From: JBDLSY01 sp043777895
GTDB taxonomy: Bacteria > Pseudomonadota > Gammaproteobacteria > Burkholderiales > Burkholderiaceae_C
Reading direction: 5' to 3'
NCBI GenBank assembly: GCA_043777895.1
Contig: JAYWHD010000036.1
Location: 10,046-74,045 of the forward strand
DNA: 64,000 nt
The notes below the pieces were generated by a model, which saw nothing but the letters and a program-made list of their open reading frames with translations, had not been told where the DNA came from and searched no databases. The position numbers and the translations under genes are program-made. How positions within the stretch are numbered: position 1 is the first letter of the stretch; each line of letters starts with the position of its first letter. Shown piece by piece: positions 55,070-64,000 of this stretch.

Positions 55070-55381
55070 ATGTCTAGTCAAAATATTCGTATCCGTCTTA
55101 AAGCATTTGATTATAAGTTAATTGATCGTTCAGCTGCTGAAATTGTAGAAACAGCTAAGCGTACAGGTGCAGTGGTTCGTGGTCCAGTACCATTGCCCAC
55201 ACGTATTGCTCGCTATGATTTATTGAGTTCACCGCATGTAAACAAAACGGCGCGTGATCAAATGGAAATTCGTACACACCAACGCTTAATGGATATCTTA
55301 GACCCAACTGATAAAACAGTAGACGCTTTGATGAAGTTAGACTTACCCGCAGGTGTAGAAGTTGAAATTAAAGTTAAATAA
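55070..55381 (+). CDS. rpsJ: 30S ribosomal protein S10
   Basis: 103 residues: IRIRLKAFDYKLIDRSAAEIVETAK is standard S10/NusE, which also acts in antitermination. A terminator lies on each side, so it appears monocistronic. In most bacteria it leads the S10 operon with rplC next; here a convergent queF follows. Confidence 0.98.
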   Translation: MSSQNIRIRLKAFDYKLIDRSAAEIVETAKRTGAVVRGPVPLPTRIARYDLLSSPHVNKTARDQMEIRTHQRLMDILDPTDKTVDALMKLDLPAGVEVEIKVK

Positions 55382-55398
55382 AAAATAATAAGCTTAAT

Positions 55399-55430
55399 AA
55401 AAAACCACTTCATTATTGCAGTGGTTTTTT
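55399..55430 (+). terminator. Rho-independent terminator after rpsJ
   Basis: AAAAAACCACT (55399-55409) pairs perfectly with AGTGGTTTTTT (55420-55430) around a 10-base loop, ending in a T-run. Confidence 0.85.
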
Positions 55431-55567
55431 ATTAACTAAATATAATAATGACTTAATAATGACTTATTTAAATCAATATAAAAACAGATAAATAGCATAA
55501 AAACACGCTATTTTATACACTTTAAATACTTACTCTATCTATACTACAATCAATATATAATTATTCT

Positions 55568-56431
55568 TCATTGTCGTGCTAATCTTATATTTTTAGGTAA
55601 AACATTAGGTGTATTGGTGCGATAAGGGTTAATATCCAAACCACCGCGACGCGTATACCGTGCATAAACAGTTAAGCGGGTTGGTTTACAACGCTGCCAA
55701 ATATCCATAAAAATACGTTCTACACAGTGTTCGTGAAATTCGTTGTGATTACGTAAGCTAACAATGTATTGCAACAAACCTGCATGACATATTGGTACGC
55801 CTACATAGCTGATTAATACACTGCCCCAATCAGGCTGCCCCGTTACTAAACAATTGCTTTTGAGTAAATCACTATAAACCGTTTCTTCTATTGGCGGCTC
55901 GTCTAGCGTCTTTAATAACTCGGGTACAGGTAAATAATGTTGGCATTCAATGTCTAATCGGTCAAGCGGCACACCTTCAAAACAAGTAATACTTGGACGC
56001 TCGTGTCCTGCGTTACTTAAAGGAAATTGTTCTATTCGTATAGATACTTTAGCACCCGCCGCATCACTTAAATCGTGACTTAGCAATGCCATTAAAGCAT
56101 TTAAGCCATAGTCTATGCCTTCTAACTGAGTATTATTAAAACTATTTAAATACAGTTTAAGCGATTTACTTTCAATAATATTAGGGCTGTCTGCAGGTAT
56201 GACTATATGTGCTAGTGCAATTTGAGGTTTACCTTTATTATTCAGCCAACCTATTTCGTAAGCAGTCCATAAATCAGCCCCAAAAAATATAGGCGACGTT
56301 AAAATACCTAATTCAGTACGTTTTATAGTACGGCTAATCGAAAATAATAGACTGGCATCATAATGGTCAGTATATCGACTAGTTTTACCCAACTGCGAAT
56401 GGTCGGGATTTGAGTGAATCGTTGATGTCAT
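55568..56431 (-). CDS. queF: NADPH-dependent 7-cyano-7-deazaguanine reductase
   Basis: Reduces preQ0 to preQ1 for queuosine synthesis. At 287 residues it is the long, two-domain (E. coli-like) type. The catalytic Cys is in SNCLVTGQPDWGSVLISY near residue 190, and FHEHCVERIFMDIW carries the conserved Glu/His. Other queuosine genes are not in the window. It converges on rpsJ. Confidence 0.94.
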   Translation of the reverse strand: MTSTIHSNPDHSQLGKTSRYTDHYDASLLFSISRTIKRTELGILTSPIFFGADLWTAYEIGWLNNKGKPQIALAHIVIPADSPNIIESKSLKLYLNSFNNTQLEGIDYGLNALMALLSHDLSDAAGAKVSIRIEQFPLSNAGHERPSITCFEGVPLDRLDIECQHYLPVPELLKTLDEPPIEETVYSDLLKSNCLVTGQPDWGSVLISYVGVPICHAGLLQYIVSLRNHNEFHEHCVERIFMDIWQRCKPTRLTVYARYTRRGGLDINPYRTNTPNVLPKNIRLARQ

Positions 56432-56536
56432 AGACGTTTAATAAATTTTACTAATTAATAATGTGAAATGTAATAGTGTTTAGTGTGATAATGCCGTTTA
56501 AAATATTTTAACCTTAAAAAATCTGATTTCATCACT

Positions 56537-57256
56537 ATGTATTACATTAAAAAATTGACTGCAACTTTATTAGGGCAACGGTGTGCCGCGTGTAATCAAG
56601 TGTGCTTTGGTTCAATTATTTGCACAACGTGTACTGGTTTAGTAGTAAAGCACAGACTATATACTCTGCGTTGTACACGGTGTGCCGTCAATTTAAATAT
56701 GCACACTAATGAACCAGTCTGCACCCACTGCTTAGCTCATCCGCCTGCTTTTGATGCTGCGGTGTGTGTGGGTGATTTTAACAACCCTATTAGTCAATTA
56801 ATCTCACAACTTAAATTTTCTCATCATTTAATCATAGCCGCTTGGTGTGCAGAACAATTAGCCAATTGCCTTAGTCATTTACCTACACATCTACAGCAGT
56901 TTGACTTAATTGTTCCTATTCCATTGCATAATAATCGTTTGCGTGAACGCGGCTTTAATCAATCTTGGGAGATTATTCGGCATTTACCTTATGCAGCGCA
57001 TCAAAAGCATTCTGTGTTAGAACGCTTACGCGACACACCCAGCCAACGTGAGTTAAATGCGACTGAACGTATGATTAATGTCAAAAACGCTTTTAGGGTT
57101 GATGAAAAATATTTAGAATTTATTAAAAATAAGCGTATTTTATTGGTAGATGATGTAATCACCACTGCGGCGACTGCACAAGCAGCGAGTATTGCATTGA
57201 AAGCTAATGGTGTAGCACATATAACGCTAGCTAGTATTGCCCGTGTAAGTCATTAA
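56537..57256 (+). CDS. comF: ComF family amidophosphoribosyltransferase-like protein
   Basis: 239 residues. An N-terminal zinc ribbon (CAACNQVCFGSIICTTC ... CTRC ... CTHC) is followed by a phosphoribosyltransferase domain with the PRPP loop RILLVDDVITTAAT near residue 205 and RERGFNQSWEI. ComF is needed for DNA uptake in competent bacteria; no other competence gene is in the window. It converges on gltX with a 7-bp gap. Confidence 0.92.
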   Translation: MYYIKKLTATLLGQRCAACNQVCFGSIICTTCTGLVVKHRLYTLRCTRCAVNLNMHTNEPVCTHCLAHPPAFDAAVCVGDFNNPISQLISQLKFSHHLIIAAWCAEQLANCLSHLPTHLQQFDLIVPIPLHNNRLRERGFNQSWEIIRHLPYAAHQKHSVLERLRDTPSQRELNATERMINVKNAFRVDEKYLEFIKNKRILLVDDVITTAATAQAASIALKANGVAHITLASIARVSH

Positions 57257-57263
57257 TCAATAC

Positions 57264-58775
57264 TTAAATAGTATTTAAAACAGTATTTAAATTACTATTT
57301 GGATTAATATTTAGATTAATATTTAAACGGTTTAAAGTTTCATCTCGTCCCAAAACAGTCAGCATGGCATCAAGGCTAGGCGTTTGAGGGGTAGCAAATA
57401 AAGCAATACGGACGGGAATAGCTAATTGAGGCATTTTTAGAGAATACTGCTCCAATGTGTTTTTAACAACCGCAGCAATGTTATTTTTATTCCAATCATT
57501 TCCAAGCAACTGTGTTAGTGCCTGTACAAGATGTGTCAGTATTAATTGATTAGGAACAATATATTGTTCACGCAATACGTCCGTAATCACAGGAGCAGTA
57601 CTAAATGGGGCAATTAAATCGGCCAACTGTAGCAAAGTTTCAGCACGGTCACGCATCAGTACAATCGCGGCTTCTAATTGATTGGTTACAATAACACCTC
57701 GGTAGCGCAGTAACCAAGCGGCTATTTGTTCAATGGGTGCTTGTTTAATATAATGTGCATTGACCCAATTAAGCTTCTTGTTGTCCCATTGTGCTGCTGA
57801 TTTACTTAAATTACTGCCATCAAACCAAGCAGTTAACTCATCAGTTGTAAATAATTCAGTATCGCCATGACTCCACCCTAAGCGGGCTAAATAATTGAGC
57901 ATAGCTTGTGGTAAATAGCCCAAAGCGTCATATTGAATCACACTGACAGCCCCGTGCCGCTTAGACAATTTTTCACCATCAGAACCTAAAATCATAGGTA
58001 AATGACCATACTGCGGCAAAGTAGCATTGAGAGCATTAAGTACGTTTATTTGTCGCGGTGTGTTGTTAATATGGTCATCACCACGAATAACATGCGTAAT
58101 ATTCATATCCCAATCATCAACCACTACACAAAAATTATAAGTCGGTATACCCATAGTGTCGCCGTTGGCAGCCGCTTCAGGCGTAACCGCACGGGCAATA
58201 ATAAAATCATCTAATTCATTATTAGCGATTTTAATGATGCCTTTGACTAAATCGTCCCATATTACTGCCCCTTCTTGAGGGGTTTTAAACCGTATAACCG
58301 GGGCTATATCTTTAGGTATCAAAGGTAAAATTTTACCTAACTCAGGCCGCCAAGTGCCGTCATAACGTGGCTTATCACCATTAAGCCTAGCCAATTCACG
58401 CATAGACTCTACTTCAGCGGCAGTACTGTAGCACGAATAAGCTGTTCCTTCTGATAACATCTGTACAATGACGGCTTTATAGCGTGTCATGTGTTGCATT
58501 TGATAAAAAGGGCCTTCATCGGCGATTAAGCCTAACCAATTCATACCGTCCAAGATGGCCTGAACTGCTTCAGGCGTTGAGCGTTCAACATCAGTATCTT
58601 CAATACGCAATACAAATGTACCTGCTGCTGGTTTATTGTTTATTTTGGCATAGTGTTTGGCATAAGCCCAGCTATACAGTGCAGTACGTGCGCCGCCTAA
58701 ATGCAAGTAGCCCGTAGGTGATGGTGCAAAACGCGTCCGTACAGGTAAATTTGAAGCTATCTTAGTGTTTGTCAT
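57264..58775 (-). CDS. gltX: Glutamyl-tRNA synthetase
   Basis: Class I synthetase charging tRNA-Glu. RFAPSPTGYLHLGGARTAL (HIGH-type motif, about residues 15-33) and KLSKRHGAVSV (KMSKS-type motif) are intact, with the anticodon-binding domain at the C-terminus. 503 residues. The last 20 residues are Asn/Leu-rich and encoded by ATTTAAATT-like repeats near 57290-57325, replacing a normal ending. gltX has 126 bp upstream before gcvH ends on the same strand. Confidence 0.96.
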   Translation of the reverse strand: MTNTKIASNLPVRTRFAPSPTGYLHLGGARTALYSWAYAKHYAKINNKPAAGTFVLRIEDTDVERSTPEAVQAILDGMNWLGLIADEGPFYQMQHMTRYKAVIVQMLSEGTAYSCYSTAAEVESMRELARLNGDKPRYDGTWRPELGKILPLIPKDIAPVIRFKTPQEGAVIWDDLVKGIIKIANNELDDFIIARAVTPEAAANGDTMGIPTYNFCVVVDDWDMNITHVIRGDDHINNTPRQINVLNALNATLPQYGHLPMILGSDGEKLSKRHGAVSVIQYDALGYLPQAMLNYLARLGWSHGDTELFTTDELTAWFDGSNLSKSAAQWDNKKLNWVNAHYIKQAPIEQIAAWLLRYRGVIVTNQLEAAIVLMRDRAETLLQLADLIAPFSTAPVITDVLREQYIVPNQLILTHLVQALTQLLGNDWNKNNIAAVVKNTLEQYSLKMPQLAIPVRIALFATPQTPSLDAMLTVLGRDETLNRLNINLNINPNSNLNTVLNTI

Positions 58776-58901
58776 AAAGCGTCAATGCTTTCAGTAAAAA
58801 TAGAACTTATAAGCGTAGTGTTATTAATAATAAATAGTCTTTAATAATTTTGAACCGTATTCAATAAGTTTTATATATTTTATATATTTTTTTATATTTT
58901 T

Positions 58902-59288
58902 TTATATATGTTTTATATAGTCTGTGGGATTCATTAACTGTTCAAGATTAACTGTATCTAATGGAGCAATTTTGATAATCCATGTGTCATAGGCGTTGGT
59001 ATTTAATACCGTTGGATTATCATCAATGGCGGCTGAATTAAATGCTAAAACTGTACCATCAATTGGCATGTGTACATCGCTGGCTGCCTTTACACTCTCA
59101 ACAACCGCACATACATCGCCTGCTTTTAGCGATTGCCCTATTTTGGCATCACCACAAAAAACAATATCGCCTAACATTGCTTGTCCAGCATTACTAATAC
59201 CAATAGCGTAGTTACCATCGGGTAATAGTTGTAACCACTCGTGGCTAGTAGTATGGAGACGATCAGCAGGAATAATTGAGTGTGTCAT
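58902..59288 (-). CDS. gcvH: Glycine cleavage system H protein
   Basis: Lipoyl carrier that shuttles the aminomethyl group between P, T and L proteins. The lipoylation Lys lies in VVESVKAASDV near residue 64, and HEWLQLLPDGNYAIGIS is typical. 128 residues from the ATG at 59286-59288; an upstream extension of the frame is not conserved. gcvT and gcvP are absent from this window. Confidence 0.93.
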   Translation of the reverse strand: MTHSIIPADRLHTTSHEWLQLLPDGNYAIGISNAGQAMLGDIVFCGDAKIGQSLKAGDVCAVVESVKAASDVHMPIDGTVLAFNSAAIDDNPTVLNTNAYDTWIIKIAPLDTVNLEQLMNPTDYIKHI

Positions 59289-59303
59289 AGTTATCCGTAT
59301 TTT

Positions 59304-59340
59304 TAATAAAAAAAGCAAGCTATTATTAAGCTTGCTTTTT
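59304..59340 (-). terminator. Rho-independent terminator of the tRNA-Met gene
   Basis: AAAAAGCAAGC (59310-59320) pairs perfectly with GCTTGCTTTTT (59330-59340) around a 9-base loop; on the minus strand the stem is followed by a T-run. It separates the tRNA transcript from gcvH. Confidence 0.85.
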
Positions 59341-59348
59341 AAAACTAC

Positions 59349-59425
59349 TGGTGGCGCTTCCCTGATTTGAACAGGGGACCTTCGGATTATGATTCCGCTG
59401 CTCTAACCAACTGAGCTAAAGCGCC
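59349..59425 (-). tRNA. tRNA-Met (CAT anticodon, elongator-like)
   Basis: 77 bases on the minus strand, from GGCGCTT (5' acceptor arm) to AAGCGCCACCA, so the CCA end is encoded. The D arm is AGCTCAGTTGGTTAGAGC and the anticodon loop ATCATAA with CAT at its centre. The fully paired first acceptor pair (G-C) indicates an elongator rather than an initiator; a CAT tRNA can also be the Ile tRNA modified by TilS, which cannot be excluded. Confidence 0.9.
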
Positions 59426-59506
59426 ATATTCTGTAAAATACAATTATTACATAGCTTAGAGAATTTTACAACTTTAATAAAAACTATAAAGCGATTATGA
59501 ATAATA

Positions 59507-59600
59507 AAAACAACAAATACAACCAAAAACAATACAAACAATACAAACAATACAAACAATGCAAATAATGCAAATAATAAAAATAATACGAATAAAATAT
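59507..59600. repeat. ACAATACAA/AATAATGCA repeats between tRNA-Met and recR
   Basis: Several 9-bp units of ACAATACAA pass into GCAAATAAT units. No gene or hairpin is visible in the 219-bp gap otherwise. Confidence 0.75.
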
Positions 59601-59644
59601 TAAATAATTTAGTTAAACTGTATTAGTTATAGCCATATTATACA

Positions 59645-60247
59645 TTAACGGCGTGTGCGTAAAGCATGTGCAAGCGTTGGTAAATCAACGTATTCCAGCT
59701 CTATGCCAATGGGCACACCTTTAGACAAACGCGTCACTGTTTTTCCAAGTGGTTTAATGTGTTTAGCAATAATATAAGCTGTCGCCTCACCATCAGCAGA
59801 AAAACGATTAGCCAAAATGACTTCTTTGACTTGTGGTTGACTGGCTCTAGCCAACAGTTTTCTAAGTGCGATATTCGCTACGCCCATACCATCTAGCGGC
59901 GATAAACGCCCCATCAAGACAAAATACAAGCCTTTATAACCCAAAGATTGTTCAATAGCATACTGGTCCGCAATACTATCAACGACACACAGCAACGTTA
60001 CATCTCGTTCAGAATCAGCACAGGTTGTACAGACAGGGTACTCATCTATTGATTCAGTAAAACTATTGCAACGGCAACAGTTATGCAAACTATTTAGGGC
60101 ATCTAACAGACTATTTGCTAAAACTTGTGCGGCAGGACGGTCGTGCTGCAACACATGACTAGCTAATCGCATAGCAGTTTTAGGCCCAATCGTTGGTAAA
60201 GCTTGTAATGCCTGAACCAAGGCATCAAAAACACGTGTTGTTTTCAA
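59645..60247 (-). CDS. recR: Recombination mediator RecR
   Basis: 200 residues. A helix-hairpin-helix (LQALPTIGPKTAMRLASHV), a C4 zinc finger (CCRCNSF ... CTTC) and a Toprim domain (LLCVVDSIADQYAIEQ, ILANRFSADGEATA) follow in order. With RecFO it helps load RecA. It follows ybaB by 64 bp, the usual pair, but dnaX, which normally precedes both, is missing. Confidence 0.96.
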   Translation of the reverse strand: MKTTRVFDALVQALQALPTIGPKTAMRLASHVLQHDRPAAQVLANSLLDALNSLHNCCRCNSFTESIDEYPVCTTCADSERDVTLLCVVDSIADQYAIEQSLGYKGLYFVLMGRLSPLDGMGVANIALRKLLARASQPQVKEVILANRFSADGEATAYIIAKHIKPLGKTVTRLSKGVPIGIELEYVDLPTLAHALRTRR

Positions 60248-60311
60248 AAGATTTACGCTAATTTAAATAAGCCTCTTATAAAAATAAGCTTCTATTATTT
60301 ATACAATTACA

Positions 60312-60638
60312 TCAAAACATTTTTAGACCTGGTGGCATTGGAAAACCTGCTGTAATCGCTGACATTTTTTCACTTGAAGTTGCCTCGGCTTTACGCACGG
60401 CATCATTCATAGCCGCTGCAACTAAATCCTCTAACATATCTTTATCTTCGGTTAATAAACTAGCGTCAATATGGACACGGCGTACTTCATTGCGACACGT
60501 TAAAGTAATTTTTACCAAACCTGAACCTGCTTCACCTATGACCTCTACCTTGCCCAAATCATCTTGAGCTTTTTTCATATTGTTTTGCATTTGTTGGGCT
60601 TGTTTCATTAAGCCACCCATATTAGATTTATTAAACAT
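60312..60638 (-). CDS. YbaB/EbfC nucleoid-associated protein
   Basis: 108 residues beginning with MFNKSNMGGLMKQAQQMQ and ending GFPMPPGLKMF, the standard YbaB pattern. It binds DNA as a dimer. First gene of the ybaB-recR unit. Confidence 0.95.
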   Translation of the reverse strand: MFNKSNMGGLMKQAQQMQNNMKKAQDDLGKVEVIGEAGSGLVKITLTCRNEVRRVHIDASLLTEDKDMLEDLVAAAMNDAVRKAEATSSEKMSAITAGFPMPPGLKMF

Positions 60639-60813
60639 ACATTTCCTAAGGTTTCCTAAATTAAAAACAAATTTAATTGTCTATTATTTACTATAAATAA
60701 TATTTTATCTTATTATATTTAAATGAATATTATTATTAATATATTAATATATTAATAATAATATTATGCATATTTAAAATATTTTGTTATCAAAAATAAA
60801 ACTACACCTTTTA

Positions 60814-61506
60814 ATGACTTTCTCAACATCAACCGTTTATGCTGCTCAACCGACTGGTACATCACAACAATTATTTTTATTAGTACAACCTTATGCTACG
60901 TATGACACCAATATAGTAGCAATGGCTCAAGCATTAAGTCAGCACTTTACAACCGCTAGTGTTGTGATTATCAATTTGTTTCAAGTCAGCCCACATACTG
61001 AAAGCGAACATAAATGCTTATCGCAAGCGTGTTTCACTGAAGCACATATATCAGATTATGTCGCTATAACACTGACTGATTTAATGGATACTGTAAAATA
61101 TTGGCAAGAAAAAACGGCTATTACGCCTGTCGCAACCGCTTTATTAGGCTTTTCTTATAGTGGGGCAACCTGTCTTGAAGCAGCCAAGCAATTGCCTTTA
61201 ATCGCAGGCCGCGTTATTGCACATTCAAGCCCATCAGTTACAATAACTATACCAAGCACTGTAGAGAGAATTTACGCTAAAGAAACCACAATACACTTGG
61301 TTCATGGGAAAAAAGACTTAATCGTACCTCACCAACATAGTATCAATACGGCTAATTGGCTTAATGATTTAAATATGGACTTTACTGCTGATATTTTGCC
61401 AGATATGTCTCATGCGTTTAATGAACAATCTATTAGCATTATTTTGCAGCGTTTAAGTAGTTATATTCCAAAACGCTTATGGAACGAAGCTATGCGTGCT
61501 GCATAA
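60814..61506 (+). CDS. Alpha/beta-hydrolase, dienelactone hydrolase/esterase-like
   Basis: About 230 residues. The serine nucleophile is in GFSYSGATC, the Asp in HGKKDLIVP and the His in DMSHAF, forming a full catalytic triad in the order of the YpfH/carboxylesterase group. A longer frame from a TTG at 60784 would add a signal-peptide-like segment ending VYA, so a periplasmic location cannot be ruled out; neither start has a clear ribosome site. Substrate unknown. It ends 26 bp before dut. Confidence 0.75.
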   Translation: MTFSTSTVYAAQPTGTSQQLFLLVQPYATYDTNIVAMAQALSQHFTTASVVIINLFQVSPHTESEHKCLSQACFTEAHISDYVAITLTDLMDTVKYWQEKTAITPVATALLGFSYSGATCLEAAKQLPLIAGRVIAHSSPSVTITIPSTVERIYAKETTIHLVHGKKDLIVPHQHSINTANWLNDLNMDFTADILPDMSHAFNEQSISIILQRLSSYIPKRLWNEAMRAA

Positions 61507-61532
61507 ACACCTAAAAACAACCACACAATATT

Positions 61533-61979
61533 ATGAACGTACAAATAAAAATATTAAATAGTAAACTAACACTAGACCAGTTAAATTATGCCACCACAGG
61601 CAGTGCAGGGTTAGACTTACGGGCTATATTAGACACCCCACTGTCTATTCCCGCTGATAAAACAGTCCTCATTAGCACGGGTATAAGTATTTATTTACAA
61701 GACCCTAATTATGCGGCGATGATTTTACCGCGTTCAGGTTTAGGCGTTAAACACGGTATTGTATTAGGCAATTTAGTCGGCTTAATTGACAGCGATTATC
61801 AAGGTGAGTTAAAAGTTGCCTTGTGGAACCGTAGCAACCAAGTGTATGTATTACAACCTTTTGAACGTATGGCACAGTTAATTATTGTGCCTGTAGTACA
61901 CGCACAATTTAAAATCGTTGATGCGTTTGATGCCACACAACGCGGTACTGGCGGATTTGGTAGCACTGGAATTGTTTAA
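61533..61979 (+). CDS. dut: dUTP diphosphatase
   Basis: 148 residues, trimeric dUTPase. The five motifs include AGLDLRA (I), PRSGLGVKHGIVLGN (II/III), GLIDSDYQGELKVALWN, and the C-terminal RGTGGFGSTG (V) that closes over the substrate. Keeps uracil out of DNA and provides dUMP. It converges on pmbA. Confidence 0.96.
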   Translation: MNVQIKILNSKLTLDQLNYATTGSAGLDLRAILDTPLSIPADKTVLISTGISIYLQDPNYAAMILPRSGLGVKHGIVLGNLVGLIDSDYQGELKVALWNRSNQVYVLQPFERMAQLIIVPVVHAQFKIVDAFDATQRGTGGFGSTGIV

Positions 61980-62003
61980 TTTAAATCGTTTAATTTAAGT
62001 TGC

Positions 62004-63425
62004 TTAACTGCCTGCTACCGCCATTTTTTCCAATAAAATTGACCCCGTTGTCTTAGTACCACGGGTGATAGTATCTGCACCAACTGCAAGTATATTTAAA
62101 AACATATCGCGTAAATTGCCTGCAATAGTAATCTCCTCTACGGCGTGAATAATCAAACCATTCTCTACCCAATAACCCGATGCACCGCGTGAGTAATCAC
62201 CCGTTACATAATTGATACCCTGCCCCAGTAATTCTGTAACAAAAAGTCCCGTGCCTAATTTACGTAACATCACTACTAAATCGTCACTCATTACGGTATC
62301 TTTGTGTTGAAGCACTAAATTGTGTGACCCGCCCGCATGGCCGGTTGATTGCATACCTAATTTACGTGCAGTATACGTGCTTAAAAAATAAGTCTGTAAA
62401 ATTCCAGAATCTACGATAGTACGCTGTACTGTGGGTGTGCCTTCATCATCATAATAAGCACTGCCAACACCACCCATAATATGAGGATTTTCATAAATAC
62501 TAATAGCAGTATTCATAACACACTGACCTAAACAGTCTTTTAAAAAAGTACTATCACGGTACAAAGCCCCACCACTAGCTGCCTGCACTAAGCTACCTAA
62601 TAACCCACACGCTAATGGGGCTTCAAATAAAACAGGATACACACCTGTCGGTATTTTGCATGCCCCTAAACGAGACAAAGTGCGTTGGGCTGCATAGCGT
62701 CCAATAGCCATCGGGTCAGCTAAATGAGTAGCATTACGCTCACTGCTATACCAATAATCTCGTTGTAACGCCCCTTTATAGGAGGCAATTGGGGTAACAG
62801 ACAAGCTATGCCGCGAATAAGCATAACCATTTTCAAACCCCAAGTCAGTACCATATTGGGTCGCTTGATAGAACTGCCCGTGACTTACCGAAACACTAGC
62901 CCCGTCACTATTTTTAATACTTTTATGGGTATCAAAAGCAGCTTTTTCAGCTTGTAATGCTAATTGCGTTGCTTGTGCAGTGCTAATATCCCACGGATGA
63001 TATAAAGACAAATCAGGGGCAATACCTTGATATAAACCATTTAAATCAGATAATCCAGAACAATCATCAATCGCGGTATAGCGTGCAATGTCGTATGCTG
63101 CTTGTACAGTGGCTTGCAATGATTGGCTTGAAAAATCAGCTGTGCTGGCACTACCGCTTGAAAAATGACTCGGTGTACCCAAAAATATAGTCACGCCTAA
63201 AGATTTATCGCGGCTATATTCTACTGATTCTGCTTCGCTTTTACGTACCACAACCGATAAACCTTGTGATTCACTGACTTGCACCGCCGTTTGAGCCGCA
63301 CCTAATATCCTTGCAATGGCTAACATTTCGTGGCTTACCTCACGCAAAGCCTGTTGTGAAAATACAAATGGATTAAACATAGTAGATTGTTTAGATTGTT
63401 TAGATTTATTAGGCAATGTCTTCAT
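62004..63425 (-). CDS. pmbA: Metalloprotease subunit PmbA/TldE
   Basis: 473 residues of the U62 family. GVYPVLFEAPLACGLLGSLVQAASGG and SRGASGYWVENGLI are typical. PmbA acts with the zinc subunit TldD, not in this window, to cleave unfolded peptides such as microcin precursors. The first 15 residues contain a Ser-Lys-Gln repeat from an AAACAATCT tandem sequence; a start at 63380 is equally possible. It is divergent from yjgA, a conserved betaproteobacterial arrangement. Confidence 0.92.
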   Translation of the reverse strand: MKTLPNKSKQSKQSTMFNPFVFSQQALREVSHEMLAIARILGAAQTAVQVSESQGLSVVVRKSEAESVEYSRDKSLGVTIFLGTPSHFSSGSASTADFSSQSLQATVQAAYDIARYTAIDDCSGLSDLNGLYQGIAPDLSLYHPWDISTAQATQLALQAEKAAFDTHKSIKNSDGASVSVSHGQFYQATQYGTDLGFENGYAYSRHSLSVTPIASYKGALQRDYWYSSERNATHLADPMAIGRYAAQRTLSRLGACKIPTGVYPVLFEAPLACGLLGSLVQAASGGALYRDSTFLKDCLGQCVMNTAISIYENPHIMGGVGSAYYDDEGTPTVQRTIVDSGILQTYFLSTYTARKLGMQSTGHAGGSHNLVLQHKDTVMSDDLVVMLRKLGTGLFVTELLGQGINYVTGDYSRGASGYWVENGLIIHAVEEITIAGNLRDMFLNILAVGADTITRGTKTTGSILLEKMAVAGS

Positions 63426-63570
63426 AATGTAACTTAATTAGTTTAATATTCTATGTAGTGTGTAATAGATAGCAACGTATCCCATACAGACCGCGTTATT
63501 TGTCTTTTTATATCTATTTAGATCGCTATGATACTGTTTTAACACAACTATAATACTCTGGTTTACTTTT

Positions 63571-64000
63571 ATGGCACATATTTTTATTACTACTGAAGCT
63601 GAACTTAACCCTGGTTTTAACCCTGACAAACCCAGCAAGTCCTTACTAAAACGTCAAATGGACGATTTACAAACCTTGGGTGGACGCTTAATTAGCCTGT
63701 CTAAAGAAAAATTAATGCAGCTTAGTCTACCCGAACGCTTGTTTGACGCGGTGATTGATGCTAAACGAATTACGGCTAATGGTGCAACTGCACGTCAATT
63801 GCAGTTTATTGGTAAACAAATGCGTAATTTAGATGAATCTCACGTAGCACTTATTAAAGAAAAGTTTTTAGCTTGGGACGGGTTGTCAAAAAGTGAAACC
63901 AATAAGCTACATCTAATTGAGTACTGGCGTGATGCGTTATTAGACAAAGACACTGCCTTACAAGATTATTTACAAACAGTACCCACCACGTCGCCAGACC
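63571..64000 (+). CDS. Ribosome-associated protein YjgA/DarP (DUF615), 3' end outside window
   Basis: The ATG at 63571 opens a frame that runs off the end after 143 codons. PSKSLLKRQMDDLQTLG and LSLPERLFDAVIDAKRIT are characteristic of DUF615, a factor bound to late 50S assembly intermediates. It is divergent from pmbA. Confidence 0.9.
   Translation, partial: MAHIFITTEAELNPGFNPDKPSKSLLKRQMDDLQTLGGRLISLSKEKLMQLSLPERLFDAVIDAKRITANGATARQLQFIGKQMRNLDESHVALIKEKFLAWDGLSKSETNKLHLIEYWRDALLDKDTALQDYLQTVPTTSPD

Noticed and set aside
58776..58901. Possible small gene between gcvH and gltX
   Set aside because: The gap is AT-rich, contains runs of TTTTATATATT and shows no frame with a start and ribosome site.

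Overview
The window reads as the chromosome of an AT-rich (roughly mid-30s % G+C by eye), Gram-negative bacterium, most likely a betaproteobacterium of the order Burkholderiales. Pointers are the hisE-HIT-tatA-tatB-tatC order, the giant FAD/FeS oxidoreductase of the DUF3683 type, the short RnfB-like ferredoxin, the DUF721/M23 pair, the pmbA/yjgA divergent pair and a MurE with the DNPR motif of meso-diaminopimelate enzymes. No rRNA, CRISPR array, prophage or full insertion sequence is visible. Species and lifestyle cannot be fixed from this sequence.

Layout. 1-4866: 3' part of an M61 peptidase, a PBP7-type endopeptidase, and an unusual VirB6/TrbL-like membrane protein carrying a C-terminal J domain. 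5188-9847: rpmE2, serS and a large DUF349 protein. 9854-30346: an almost complete dcw cluster (rsmH, ftsL, ftsI, murE, murF, mraY, murD, ftsW, murG, murC, ddl, ftsQ, ftsA, ftsZ), with the DUF349 gene where mraZ is usually found and a small secreted orphan between ftsW and murG. 30475-36412: rnr, tusA, hisE, a HIT protein, tatABC and an rnfB-like gene. 36545-43522: rpmG-rpmB, ridA, a methyltransferase, topB, a DciA-like gene and an M23 peptidase. 43761-49231: the DUF3683 oxidoreductase, an EamA transporter and a CbiX protein. 49476-55381: the str operon rpsL-rpsG-(inserted reading frames)-fusA-tuf-rpsJ. 55568-64000: queF, comF, gltX, gcvH, tRNA-Met, recR, ybaB, an alpha/beta-hydrolase, dut, pmbA and the start of yjgA.

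The genes are mainly core functions: lipid II synthesis and septation, translation, Tat export, RNA decay and DNA maintenance. Several normally conserved blocks are broken: str lies away from rpoBC, rpsJ is followed by a terminator instead of rplC, hisE has no other his gene beside it, and ybaB-recR has no dnaX beside it.

The most unusual features are: (1) asparagine-rich in-frame microsatellite insertions in many housekeeping proteins (M61 peptidase, DUF349 protein, MurD, MurG, MurC, TatB, with similar tails on GltX, RNase R and topoisomerase III), together with matching AT-rich repeats in many intergenic gaps; (2) a divergent FtsZ with a long N-terminal extension, a Lys in the tubulin signature glycine motif and two tandem copies of the C-terminal FtsA/ZipA-binding peptide; (3) the VirB6/J-domain fusion; (4) two copies of a small foldback element with the same terminal inverted repeats, one in the dcw cluster and one in the str operon; (5) a secreted-protein gene inside the str operon that is split by a -1 frame change at an A7 run.
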